Shown here: one piece after another, positions 25,382 through 33,225 of the stretch
Position numbering within the stretch: the first letter of the stretch is position 1
Layout of the letters: each line of letters opens with the position of its first letter
Source: Caballeronia sordidicola
Lineage (GTDB): Bacteria; Pseudomonadota; Gammaproteobacteria; Burkholderiales; Burkholderiaceae
Assembly: GCF_001544455.2 (NCBI RefSeq)
Contig: NZ_FCOC02000018.1
Location: forward strand, 1 to 64,000
Reading direction: 5' to 3'
Length of the DNA: 64,000 nt
Program-made: the position numbers and the translations under genes
The notes under the pieces: generated by a model
What the model was told of the DNA's origin: nothing
Database searches by the model: none
Seen by the model: the letters and a program-made list of their open reading frames with translations, nothing else

Positions 25382-26797
25382 ATGAGCGAAATTGTCATGT
25401 TGAATGTGACTCAGCTGGTTGCCGGCTTTCGGCAGCGCAGCCTCTCGCCTGTGGAGGTCATGTGCGCGGTACTGGACAGGGTCACGAAACTCGATCCGGT
25501 GGTCAACGCCTTCTGTGCTCTCGACGAGGAAGGGGCAATGTCGGCCGCCGGCGAGGCCGAGCGCCGATGGATGCGGGGCGAGCCGTGCGGTCCGCTTGAT
25601 GGCGTCCCGGTATCGGTCAAGGATCTCGTCACCGTGGCCGGTTTTCCGACACGACATGGTTCATGGACCGCTTCGCCGGACCGCGAGAGCGTAGATGCGC
25701 CGGCCGTTGCGCGGCTGCGGCGTGCGGGCGCCATACCGTTTGGCAAGACAACGACGTCCGAGTTCGGCAACAAGATCGTCACCGACTGTCCGTTGACAGG
25801 TGCGACGCGCAATCCGTTGGACACGCGGCTCTCGCCTGGGGGCAGCAGCGGCGGATCGGCGGTCGCGGTTGCGCTGGGGATGGGACCACTGTCGCTTGCC
25901 ACTGATGGGGGCGGGTCCATCCGGATTCCGGCCTGCTGGAGTGGTGTGATCGGGTTCAAGCCTACGTTCGCGCTGGTGCCGGCGGGCAATGCGTCGTCGT
26001 GGACTGCACTGTCCACGCTTGGCCCTATCGCGCGAACGGTGCGCGACGCAGCGTTGATGCTTGATGCGATGACCGCCGCGAGCAACGACGGGCTTTCGGG
26101 AGCAGGGAGTCCGTCCGGCTACTCCGCGGCGCTGGACGACGGCGTAGAGGCTTTGCGGATCGCCTGGTGCCCCGCCCCGGATGGTGTGCCGGTAGCGTCG
26201 GACATCGCGGAATGTGTCAAGAGGGCAGTCGATACATTTAGGGCACTCGGCGCGACGGTCATCGAGACTGACGTCGCGCCGATCGCGGACTACTACGGTA
26301 ATGGCCGCATGCATTCGGTCCAGTGGTCGGTGTTCTTCGCTCAGCGTGTGAGGCATATGGAGGCAGCCGACAGGACGCTGCTTGATCCTGAGCTGATGGC
26401 ACTGTCGGATGCAGGAGCCCGGATCGACACCGCGACATTCGTCGATGCGCTGCTTGCCCGTCACGCACTCGCCGCATCGATGGAAACGTTCTTCGAGCGT
26501 TACGACCTGCTGATCACGCCGACGTTTCATTGCGGGCCACCTCCGGTGCCCGGCTTGCCCGGCCATCTGCGCGAAGCACCGCTGCTGACAGCATGGTGCA
26601 ACCAGGCTGGCGTGCCTGCGATATCCGTGCCGTGCGGATTCGCAGGAGATCTGCCGACCGGTCTGCAAATCATCGGGCGTCGGGGCAATGATGCCCTGGT
26701 GCTGCGGGCAGCGCGAGCGTACGAACTGGCGAGAGGGGATTTTCCGGCACCGGGACCGGATTTGCAGCTTCCGGACGAGACGGAGATCGCGCCATGA
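25382..26797 (+). CDS. Amidase-signature hydrolase (paralog 2)
   Basis: A 471-residue amidase-signature enzyme with triad Lys80 (PVSVKDLVTV), Ser155 (SPGGSSGGSA) and Ser179 (ATDGGGSIRIP). It lies in the importer operon, so its substrate is probably the compound that the transporter brings in. It is a paralog of the amidase at 18039, with catalytic residues at the same positions. The ATG at 25382 follows AAGGATTACAAA, and the stop overlaps the next start (ATGA). The retained pair may hydrolyse two amides in sequence or related substrates. Confidence 0.92.
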   Translation: MSEIVMLNVTQLVAGFRQRSLSPVEVMCAVLDRVTKLDPVVNAFCALDEEGAMSAAGEAERRWMRGEPCGPLDGVPVSVKDLVTVAGFPTRHGSWTASPDRESVDAPAVARLRRAGAIPFGKTTTSEFGNKIVTDCPLTGATRNPLDTRLSPGGSSGGSAVAVALGMGPLSLATDGGGSIRIPACWSGVIGFKPTFALVPAGNASSWTALSTLGPIARTVRDAALMLDAMTAASNDGLSGAGSPSGYSAALDDGVEALRIAWCPAPDGVPVASDIAECVKRAVDTFRALGATVIETDVAPIADYYGNGRMHSVQWSVFFAQRVRHMEAADRTLLDPELMALSDAGARIDTATFVDALLARHALAASMETFFERYDLLITPTFHCGPPPVPGLPGHLREAPLLTAWCNQAGVPAISVPCGFAGDLPTGLQIIGRRGNDALVLRAARAYELARGDFPAPGPDLQLPDETEIAP

Positions 26798-27339
26798 ACG
26801 TCCAGATTACACAGATCGTGCTCCATTTCGTTGAACGGTGCGTGGAGATCGGCACGCCGGTAACCCCGCCGCACCGCCAGGCAGTAGCCGCTGCGGTGCT
26901 GAAGCCGACCCACGTTGACGTTGCCTGCGAGCTTGAGGCGCTCTATGCGATGGGCGCTGACCTCGGCCGGATGCTCACCGCACGGGCGCTGCTTGCGCTC
27001 GGTTGTGCAGGGGAAACCATCCAGGGTTACGGGAAGGCCGCGCTCCTGGGCACAGCGATACCGCTCGAATGGGGCGCGGCGCTGCTCCATCCGCAGCTCG
27101 GCAAGGCGGTGCGAGACTGCCTGCCGGGCGCGTCTTCGATCATGCCGTCTGTCACGAAGCGCGGGCCTGCGGGTGCGTGCGTCGACATTCCCCTGCACAG
27201 CGTCACGGACATGTGGAGCTTCGACCACTTCGACACGGTGTCGCTCTGCATACCTGACTCCCCAGCACCGGACGAGCTGCTGATTGCCATTGCGCTCGCC
27301 GAGCGCGGCAGGCCGCTCGCGCGTGTCACGCCGGGGTGA
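26794..27339 (+). CDS. Amino acid synthesis family protein (DUF1185)
   Basis: A 181-residue protein of the AA_synth/DUF1185 family. The recognisable parts are QGYGKAALLGTAIPLEWGAALLH (family core, about 88-110), SSIMPSVTKRGPAGACVDIPL and FDTVSLCIPDSPAPDELLIAI. The biochemical role of this family is not established. It recurs beside amidases and amide-type ABC importers, suggesting a role in degrading small nitrogen compounds. Its start overlaps the amidase stop by 4 bp, so the two are probably translationally coupled. Confidence 0.85.
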   Translation: MNVQITQIVLHFVERCVEIGTPVTPPHRQAVAAAVLKPTHVDVACELEALYAMGADLGRMLTARALLALGCAGETIQGYGKAALLGTAIPLEWGAALLHPQLGKAVRDCLPGASSIMPSVTKRGPAGACVDIPLHSVTDMWSFDHFDTVSLCIPDSPAPDELLIAIALAERGRPLARVTPG

Positions 27340-27412
27340 CGCGCGGCGATAAGCCGTGCCGTCGGGCAGGCGCACATCAAACGAACACTCACAACCGATG
27401 AAGGAGAAAAAC

Positions 27413-28447
27413 ATGGGCAGGGACGTGCGGGGAAGATGGAGCAAGGGGCTGACAGCGCTGTCGTTATGCGTCACAGTGGGCCCAGTACACGCGCAGTCGT
27501 CGGTCTCTCTCTATGGGCTAGCTGATGCATTTGCCGGGGTGGTGCGTACGCCCGGCTCGGCGGGCAACGTCTGGCAAGTGGGCTCGGGCGGGCTCTCGAC
27601 ATCGTATTGGGGCATGTCGGGCGCCGAGGATTTGGGCGGCGGCATGAAGGCGATTTTCACGCTCGAAAGCTTTTACCGGATCAACAGCGGACAGTCAGGC
27701 GCGTACGACGGGCAGTCGTTCTTTGGGCGCAGGGCATACGTCGGCCTGAGTGGGCAATTTGGCCAGGTGACACTGGGGCGTAATGATTCGCTGCTGTTCG
27801 TCTCCACATTGCTGTTCAACCCGTTTGGCAACTCGTTCGTCTTCTCGCCCATGGTGGTCCACACGTTCCTCGATTCCGCGATGGGCGCGGCGTCCGTGCA
27901 AAGCGATACGGCGATTGATGATTCGATCGTCTACCAGACGCCGGAGGTTGGCGGTCTGACAGGAAGTGTGCTGTACAGCAATGCGGGCATCGCGGGCCAC
28001 GCCGGACAGGCGAACTACAGTGCGAACGTGCTGTACTTCGCGGGGCCGTTCTCGGCGACCGCCGCAGTACAGAGTCTTCATACTGCGTCGCTTTTCCCGA
28101 ACGGCGCCACGGAGCAGACCGCGTGGTTGGCCGGAGCGGCGTATCGCGTGCAGGCAGTGAAGCTCTATCTGCAGTACGAACGGGTGACCAACAACAATGA
28201 CCTTACCGACGATACCGTCCAGGTGGGGGCGAGCGCGCAGGTCGGCACGGGCAGCATACTGGCGTCCTGGGCGGGAACGCTCCGACGGCCTGCACAGGGC
28301 GCCGATATCCGCTGGTCGACAGTGGTGCTCGGTTACGACTACCCGCTCTCGAAACGCACGGATGTCTACGCCGCGTGGCGGTATGACATGATGACCAGTG
28401 TGTCGTCAGGCAACAGCCTAGGTGCGGGCATCAGGATGAAGTTCTAG
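27413..28447 (+). CDS. Gram-negative trimeric porin
   Basis: A 344-residue general porin of the type common in Burkholderiaceae. It has a signal peptide ending VHA (residues 1-28), then the family start SSVSLYGLADAFAGVV, regularly alternating beta strands (SFFGRRAYVGLSGQFGQVTLGRND) and the C-terminal outer-membrane signature ending in Phe (GAGIRMKF). It probably lets the amide substrate of the neighbouring importer cross the outer membrane. AAGGAG precedes the ATG at 27413; a second ATG at 27398 lacks such a site. It is the last gene of the cassette. Confidence 0.9.
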   Translation: MGRDVRGRWSKGLTALSLCVTVGPVHAQSSVSLYGLADAFAGVVRTPGSAGNVWQVGSGGLSTSYWGMSGAEDLGGGMKAIFTLESFYRINSGQSGAYDGQSFFGRRAYVGLSGQFGQVTLGRNDSLLFVSTLLFNPFGNSFVFSPMVVHTFLDSAMGAASVQSDTAIDDSIVYQTPEVGGLTGSVLYSNAGIAGHAGQANYSANVLYFAGPFSATAAVQSLHTASLFPNGATEQTAWLAGAAYRVQAVKLYLQYERVTNNNDLTDDTVQVGASAQVGTGSILASWAGTLRRPAQGADIRWSTVVLGYDYPLSKRTDVYAAWRYDMMTSVSSGNSLGAGIRMKF

Positions 28448-28790
28448 CTGGCCCTCCCCAGCATGTTGGCATGCCCGGAAGACCGGTGACCAAACTGGCA
28501 GATCGGCGCATCGGAATCCTTCCATAAAGCGGCGGACGACGCCTCAGATCCCAGCGGCGCGTTGCAACGTGTCGCACTCGCGTCGCGAGGGCAGTCGGCG
28601 CATGACGAAAAATCTCTGGGGCGCATGTCGTGTGCTCACGCTTGGGAAGCCAGGGCGCCCGGTCGCGCGACGTCGCTGGCGATTTCCTCTGAGGCGCAGT
28701 TAAATTGCTCCGGACGCGCGCTCCGGTGATTTGCAGGCTCGCGACGCGTGCGTGCCTGTAGCTCATATCCGGGGTTCCATGCCGGGGTGC
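28448..28790. other. Intergenic region after the porin
   Basis: No gene or repeat that I can support is visible in these 343 bp, and no strong terminator was recognised. Confidence 0.4.
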
Positions 28791-29065
28791 TCACTCGCCT
28801 TCTGGCGAAACAATGCCTCGGGCGTTGCCGTCCTCGTTATTGCTTCCGGGCACGCACCCGATCAGACCAAACATGGCCTGGAATTCGTACCCGCAGTCTT
28901 CGCACACATACTCCTGGTAGACCGTGTACGCACCCACAGCACATGCCCCATTGTGACGTTCAGCGTGTCGCATGCCGGGCAGCGCACGGCGCCATCGTCA
29001 ACGGTACGCTTTTGCCATTCATCGGAAGACAGCACGAATGTCTCTCCTGGTTCGTGCGAGGGCAC
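28791..29065 (-). pseudogene. Zinc-ribbon protein broken by frameshift
   Basis: Two overlapping minus-strand frames each hold half of a small zinc-ribbon protein. The first (GTG at 29065) reads FVLSSDEWQKRTVDDGAVRCPACDTLNVTMGH in pieces and gives the first Cys pair (CPAC). The second gives TVYQEYVCEDCGYEFQAMFG, with the second pair (CEDC). Joined, they form a four-cysteine ribbon of a type seen in conserved hypothetical proteins of proteobacterial islands. The frames switch between about 28933 and 28955 (GTGCTGTGGGTG), so one base has been gained or lost. Alternatively the sequence has an error there. The function of the intact family is unknown. Confidence 0.6.
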
Positions 29066-29306
29066 GACCGTTGCCGGACTACCGCCATACGTCTGGTGCG
29101 GGCCATTCTACGCTCTGCGTTCGTGGGACTCGCCGCGAAAATCATCGCCGGCGATCCCTGATACGTTACACGTTGCCCCGCGTCGTTCGCGATGCCCGAC
29201 GGGCGCTTCCCGTCGATAAGACGGGTTTGGAGGAGGGACCCGACTGCTGCTTGAATGCCCCCATGTACCGGCAACACCAGACCGGCATCTTTCCTGGGGG
29301 AAGGCC

Positions 29307-29546
29307 ATGTCAACTGCGAACAGTGAGGCGCTCAGGATGCTGCGCCGCAAGCAGGTCGAAGAGAGAACGGGGCTGTCGCGCTCTACGATTTACCGTCGTA
29401 TGCGGGCGGGAACGTTTCCACAGGCCGTGCCGCTGGGCGGCCGCCTGGTGGGATGGCGCGCGGCGGACATTGAACAGTTTCTGGAGAATCCCGTGCGTTA
29501 CCGGGCGCCTGTGCCAGCGCGCGACGACATGGGGGGCACGCCATGA
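29307..29546 (+). CDS. AlpA-like helix-turn-helix protein (second copy)
   Basis: A 79-residue DNA-binding protein of the AlpA/MerR-like excisionase group: MLRRKQVEERTGLSRSTIYR, RMRAGTFPQAVPLGGRLVGW, ADIEQFLENPVRY. It differs clearly from the AlpA-like protein at 1935. It begins the transfer-module side of the element and overlaps the next gene by 4 bp, so it may control conjugation genes or excision. Confidence 0.88.
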   Translation: MSTANSEALRMLRRKQVEERTGLSRSTIYRRMRAGTFPQAVPLGGRLVGWRAADIEQFLENPVRYRAPVPARDDMGGTP

Positions 29547-29869
29547 GTCGCGATCTCGCTTCGGCACCCCTGCGCCGGCGGCTGGAGAACTGGGGCAACG
29601 CATCGCGCGGCGCCCACGATCCGGTCGATGCGGCGCGGATCACGAAAGCCTGGCAGACACTCCATGTCCGTCATCGCGATATGCTGCGCATGGTCTATCT
29701 CTGGCATGCGCGTCGGGAGGTGGTCTGCCGGCGACTGCGTATTCCGCGGCGCCCCGTCCAATGCTTTGAGCTGGAACTCGCCGCAGCACGGGCCGCGCTC
29801 GCACGGGTCCTGGATGGCGGGAACCAGGATCGTGAAGGCAGTTATTCTCCCAAGGACGGGGGCAAGTAG
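29543..29869 (+). CDS. Small phage Q-like / sigma-region-4-like protein
   Basis: A 108-residue basic protein. It opens with RRRLENWGNASRG and continues with LHVRHRDMLRMVYLWHARRE and CRRLRIPRRPVQCFELELA, a pattern I associate with small prophage proteins related to antitermination Q or to sigma region 4, where a helix-turn-helix follows a short aromatic motif. It would be a regulator coupled to the AlpA-like gene by a 4-bp overlap. The family call is from pattern memory only. Confidence 0.6.
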   Translation: MSRDLASAPLRRRLENWGNASRGAHDPVDAARITKAWQTLHVRHRDMLRMVYLWHARREVVCRRLRIPRRPVQCFELELAAARAALARVLDGGNQDREGSYSPKDGGK

Positions 29870-30185
29870 TGGGCGTCTCGCCGATCCGGTTCGTGTGGGT
29901 GCGCAGCCGGCACGTGGTGCCGGTGATCGACGCCGCTGCAGCAGGGAACGTCAGGGTGAAGGTCCGGATGTGAAATTTTTTGGGGACGCCGTGGGAACAC
30001 CTGGGAACAAGTGGGTAAAGGCAGGGATGGCAGAGCGCCTGAGGGTACTTGCATTGCGTCGCGCGCTCGCCTACATTGAAACCAACAATCTGATCCGGTC
30101 AACGTGCCACGCACGACCGAGTACGCGTTAGCGGCCCCGCAGTTCGATGTCTGTGCGACGACGTGGTTTGCCGTGACGCTTTCGC
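29870..30185. other. Intergenic region before the transfer genes
   Basis: No gene was recognised. It contains GGGAACACCTGGGAACAAGTGGG (29994-30016), three spaced GGG(A/T)-type repeats that might be a binding site. It lies where an element's origin of transfer could be, but no VirD2-type nic consensus was identified. Confidence 0.35.
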
Positions 30186-30209
30186 AAAAAGCCTGCATCT
30201 GCAGGCTTT
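30186..30209 (+). terminator. Hairpin terminator
   Basis: AAAAGCCTGCA pairs perfectly with TGCAGGCTTTT across a two-base centre, followed by TTTC-rich sequence. It reads as an intrinsic terminator in either direction, ahead of the transfer operon. Confidence 0.7.
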
Positions 30210-30246
30210 TCTGCTTTCTGGCGCTGATGCAATGATCCCCCGTCGA

Positions 30247-30287
30247 GCCCGCGGTCAGCCTCCCTGACGCCGCGGGTTCTTTTTTTC
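30247..30287 (+). terminator. Second hairpin terminator before transfer operon
   Basis: CCCGCGG (248-254 after 30000) pairs with CCGCGGG, an inner TCAG/CTGA stem adds to it, and a run of seven T follows at about 30280. It is a strong rho-independent terminator 40 bp before the start of the VirC1-like gene. Confidence 0.8.
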
Positions 30288-30329
30288 GCAGATTCATCGA
30301 CCGCGGGGTGCGGCTGAGGACGATGAGCC

Positions 30330-31190
30330 ATGAAATCGCTTCTTATCATTTCGGCGAAAGGCAGTTCAGGCAGGACGACACTGACCTGTCTGCTCGCCCG
30401 CCACCTGCAATGCACCTGCCACTGGCGCGTGCTCGTGCTGGACCTGGCTGAGCCGCCGCGCTGCGCACAGATGCTCGCCGGCCGCGGACATGGCACGACA
30501 GGCTCCGGCAACCGTGTGCCGGACCTGCCTGAGTGCTCCAACCCGATAAGGGGTGGGTGCCTTCGCGTCCTCAGCGCCAAGGCCATCGACGGTCTGCACT
30601 CGCGCGATGATCCCGCACGCACCCGCTATTACGCGAACCTTCGTCACCTGCTGTCTGCCGTGGCGCCGTGGTTCGACGTGTGCCTGATCGATGCGCCCGT
30701 CCTCCCGGACCTGCGCGCTGTCTGTGCGGAGGCGCTGGCGGATGCGGTGCTGAGCCCTCTCTCGATGTCGCCGGAATGTATCGAATGCGCGTCCGCCGTC
30801 ATCAACGGCACATACGGAATCCGCAATGTCCGCGCGCGACTGAATCCGGCATTGCGCTTTGCCGGGCTTTTGCCGGTTGTCGACGTCCCGTCGCCAATGG
30901 AAGAGGCGTGGGCGAAGGTGATGAAAACGACGCTGCATGAATGGCTGATTGTGGACCCGGCCTTTCCCCACGGATACGCGTGGCTGCCTCGCATGCAGTC
31001 CGTTATGAGCTCCGTCGGACGCATTGAACAACGCCTGGAGCCGCACGGCGACCCTATCGCGCTGGACGTCGGGGTAGCCGAAGCGTCGCGGACGGTGACC
31101 GCCTGTCTGAATGTGCTCACACGGTGGCTTGATGCAATCGGGAACGATGCGGTGCACGGCCTTGGCGATGCGGAGGTGTGCGATGCATGA
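30330..31190 (+). CDS. ParA/VirC1-like ATPase
   Basis: A 286-residue protein of the ParA/MinD deviant-Walker family, as in VirC1, which positions the relaxosome at the conjugation machine. The Walker A motif reads KGSSGRTTL at residues 10-18: the signature lysine (Lys10) is kept, but the phosphate-contacting Lys is Arg15. Walker B-like DVCLIDAPVLPDL follows at about 115. It starts the transfer operon and overlaps the following gene by 8 bp. The Arg substitution may weaken ATP hydrolysis or be tolerated; I cannot tell which. Confidence 0.8.
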   Translation: MKSLLIISAKGSSGRTTLTCLLARHLQCTCHWRVLVLDLAEPPRCAQMLAGRGHGTTGSGNRVPDLPECSNPIRGGCLRVLSAKAIDGLHSRDDPARTRYYANLRHLLSAVAPWFDVCLIDAPVLPDLRAVCAEALADAVLSPLSMSPECIECASAVINGTYGIRNVRARLNPALRFAGLLPVVDVPSPMEEAWAKVMKTTLHEWLIVDPAFPHGYAWLPRMQSVMSSVGRIEQRLEPHGDPIALDVGVAEASRTVTACLNVLTRWLDAIGNDAVHGLGDAEVCDA

Positions 31191-31761
31191 CGCTGCCATC
31201 TCATTCGATTTTGCGGGCCCCGGTCGCGCGCTGCTGCGGGCGTTGCGTCGCTGGTCGAGCGTCATCGCTGCATTCATCGGCGTATCAATCCTGGTGCCGG
31301 GCACTGCCCGCGCCGATGACTGGGGCTGCCAGGTGATCCTGTGCCTGTCCAATCCGGGTGGCCCTGAACAGTACGGTGAGTGCGTTCCGCCAGTCGAGAA
31401 ACTGTGGGCGGCCTTGCGCCACGGCTACCCTTTTCCGACCTGCGACTTCGGCGCAGGCGGCTCACAGGGAACGTCGGCGGTGAACATCTTTGCGGGTGCC
31501 GGTTACTGCCGCGAGGATCTGCTGTATTGGGGTGGCCCCGAGCAGAGCGAGCTGCTGTGCAACGCGCGTGGCGCGATCAACGTCGAGATCGACGGGGCAC
31601 TGTACACGCGGGTCTGGTGGGACGCGAGAGGCGCCGACCGCACGATCACGGAGTTCTACGGGGGCGGCACCACACAGGTGTCCTACGACCCGACACAGTC
31701 GGCGCGCCTCTTTCTGGAGCACGAGTACGAAAACTCGGGCGGTCAGGGAGGTGGGCAATGA
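31183..31761 (+). CDS. TrbM/KikA-like secreted protein
   Basis: A 192-residue protein with a long N-terminal signal (VIAAFIGVSILVPGTARAD, cleavage after ARA) and a cysteine-bearing mature part (DWGCQVILCLSNPGGP, ECVPPVEKLWAALRHG, YPFPTCDF) that looks like TrbM/KikA proteins of conjugative systems. TrbM-type proteins are periplasmic accessory factors of mating-pair formation. The assignment rests on the Cys pattern and its position before virB1. A translated upstream start is possible, but the ATG at 31183 places the signal peptide best. Confidence 0.65.
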   Translation: MHDAAISFDFAGPGRALLRALRRWSSVIAAFIGVSILVPGTARADDWGCQVILCLSNPGGPEQYGECVPPVEKLWAALRHGYPFPTCDFGAGGSQGTSAVNIFAGAGYCREDLLYWGGPEQSELLCNARGAINVEIDGALYTRVWWDARGADRTITEFYGGGTTQVSYDPTQSARLFLEHEYENSGGQGGGQ

Positions 31762-32501
31762 TACCGCTCGCCGCATTCCTGACCCTGGCACAGCAGTGCG
31801 CGCCTGCCGTGGCGCCGGCCACGATGGCGGCCATCGTGCACGTCGAGTCGGGTTTCAACCCGTACGCGATCGGGGTGGTGCATGGCCGTCTCGAGCGGCA
31901 ACCACTGAACCTTGGTGAAGCCGTAGCGACAGCACGCGCGCTGGATGCCGCCGGGTGGAATTACAGCGTGGGCCTCGCGCAGGTGAACCGCGCGAACTGG
32001 GTCCGGCTCGGGTTGACGCCGCAAACCGTTTTCGATCCGTGCCGCAATCTTGCCGCCGGCGCAGCGATCCTCCAGCGCTGCTTCGAGCGCGCGAAACAGG
32101 CACAAACGCAAGCACAAACGCAAGCACAAACGCAGGCACAAACGCAGGCACAAACGCAGGCACAAACGCAGGCACAAACGCGAGCAAATGCGGGCACACA
32201 CGGTCACGTGCAGGACGCATTGCGCGCAGGGCTCTCATGCTACGCGAGCGGCGACTTTTCCAGCGGCTTCCGTACGGGCTATGTGCAGCGGGTCGTCGCC
32301 CAGGCAGCACGGCCCGATCCGGTGGTCCCGGCCATTGCCACCGATGTTTCGCCTATTCCCGTCATTCCCTCCCGACCGGAGGCGTCGCGATCTGACCCGT
32401 CCCGTGGTCGCGCTGGCTTCGGATCCCTCACGGACGGCAGGACGGATCAGAAGGCTGGTCAGGCAGACGACATGACACAGAAAAGCGCTGTGGTGTTCTG
32501 A
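31758..32501 (+). CDS. virB1: VirB1 lytic transglycosylase
   Basis: A 247-residue protein of the VirB1 type. The transglycosylase domain occupies residues 1-115: the catalytic glutamate is in TMAAIVHVESGFNPYAIG, then WNYSVGLAQVNRANW and DPCRNLAAGAAIL. It opens the cell wall for type IV secretion assembly. Residues 114-142 are a low-complexity (AQTQ) repeat from seven 12-bp units, followed by a proline-rich tail. The start overlaps the TrbM-like gene by 4 bp. No signal peptide is obvious beyond the hydrophobic first 20 residues. Confidence 0.9.
   Translation: MIPLAAFLTLAQQCAPAVAPATMAAIVHVESGFNPYAIGVVHGRLERQPLNLGEAVATARALDAAGWNYSVGLAQVNRANWVRLGLTPQTVFDPCRNLAAGAAILQRCFERAKQAQTQAQTQAQTQAQTQAQTQAQTQAQTRANAGTHGHVQDALRAGLSCYASGDFSSGFRTGYVQRVVAQAARPDPVVPAIATDVSPIPVIPSRPEASRSDPSRGRAGFGSLTDGRTDQKAGQADDMTQKSAVVF
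32100..32183 (+). repeat. Seven-copy 12-bp tandem repeat inside virB1
   Basis: Seven copies of GCACAAACGCAR (the last ends GA) run from 32100 to 32183 without interruption, each encoding Ala-Gln-Thr-Gln. Because the unit is a multiple of three, copy number can change by slippage without breaking the frame. It lies between the enzyme domain and the C-terminal tail. Confidence 0.95.
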
Positions 32502-32536
32502 GAAAGCAGGGACAACGCGTGTGACAGGAGTGATTC

Positions 32537-32878
32537 ATGAAATCAGGACTACATATCAAATGCAGGCGGGTTTCTTGGCAGCTGCGGACCCCTGGATCGG
32601 TGCGATACGCTTGGCGCAGCCTCGCGATTGTGCCTATGGTGATGCTGACGGCGACACCGGCATACGCGCAGCTCTCGCAGGTCAACACGCTGCTCACGAC
32701 GATCCAGACCACGCTGCTCAGCGTGGGTGCGGTGGTGTGCTCGATCTCGATCATCTGGGCGGGCTTCAAGATGATGTTCCAGCACGCACGCTTTGGCGAC
32801 ATTGCGAACGTGTTCATCGGCGGCCTGTTCGTGGGCTGCGCCACGGTGATCGCGGCGATGCTGATCCCGACAAGCTGA
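32537..32878 (+). CDS. virB2: VirB2 major pilin
   Basis: A 113-residue pilin precursor with a long signal (cleavage after AYA, about residue 44), then a mature part with two hydrophobic helices (TLLSVGAVVCSISIIWAGFK and ANVFIGGLFVGCATVIAAML) joined by a short polar loop, the VirB2 layout. It would form the conjugative pilus. The gene follows virB1 after 35 bp. Confidence 0.9.
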   Translation: MKSGLHIKCRRVSWQLRTPGSVRYAWRSLAIVPMVMLTATPAYAQLSQVNTLLTTIQTTLLSVGAVVCSISIIWAGFKMMFQHARFGDIANVFIGGLFVGCATVIAAMLIPTS

Positions 32879-32891
32879 TGCGGAGGCGCAC

Positions 32892-33224
32892 ATGAATCCG
32901 CACATGAATCCACTGAGGGATCCCGTCTTCAAGGGCTGCACGCGACCCGCGATGCTCTGGGGTGTGCCGCTCGTGCCGTTCCTCATGGTGGGCGGCAGCA
33001 TCCTGATCCCTGCGATCTGGGTGCTGCTCGCGAGTCCCCCGGTGGGTGTCGGCATCGTGCTGATCCTCATCCCCGTCTTCGTCACGATGCGCTCGGTTAC
33101 GCGCCACGACGACCAACGCCTCGCGCAGTTCGCATTGCGCATTCGCATGGTGTCTCGCCAGCGCAACCGCCGCTTCTGGGGCGCGCACGCCTACGTGCCG
33201 GTCCGCGTCAAGAGGAGAGGCTGA
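32892..33224 (+). CDS. virB3: VirB3 inner-membrane protein
   Basis: A 110-residue protein with the VirB3 pattern: DPVFKGCTRPAMLWGVP at the N-terminus, then two transmembrane segments and RHDDQRLAQFALRIRM. VirB3 supports pilus assembly with VirB4. It ends one base before virB4 begins. Confidence 0.92.
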   Translation: MNPHMNPLRDPVFKGCTRPAMLWGVPLVPFLMVGGSILIPAIWVLLASPPVGVGIVLILIPVFVTMRSVTRHDDQRLAQFALRIRMVSRQRNRRFWGAHAYVPVRVKRRG

Positions 33225-33225
33225 G

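Noticed and set aside
29994..30016. Replication iterons or oriT
   Set aside because: Only three short imperfect repeats occur, with no replication gene nearby and no recognisable nic site.
32100..32183. Possible CRISPR array
   Set aside because: The repeats are 12 bp, directly adjacent without spacers and lie inside the virB1 reading frame.
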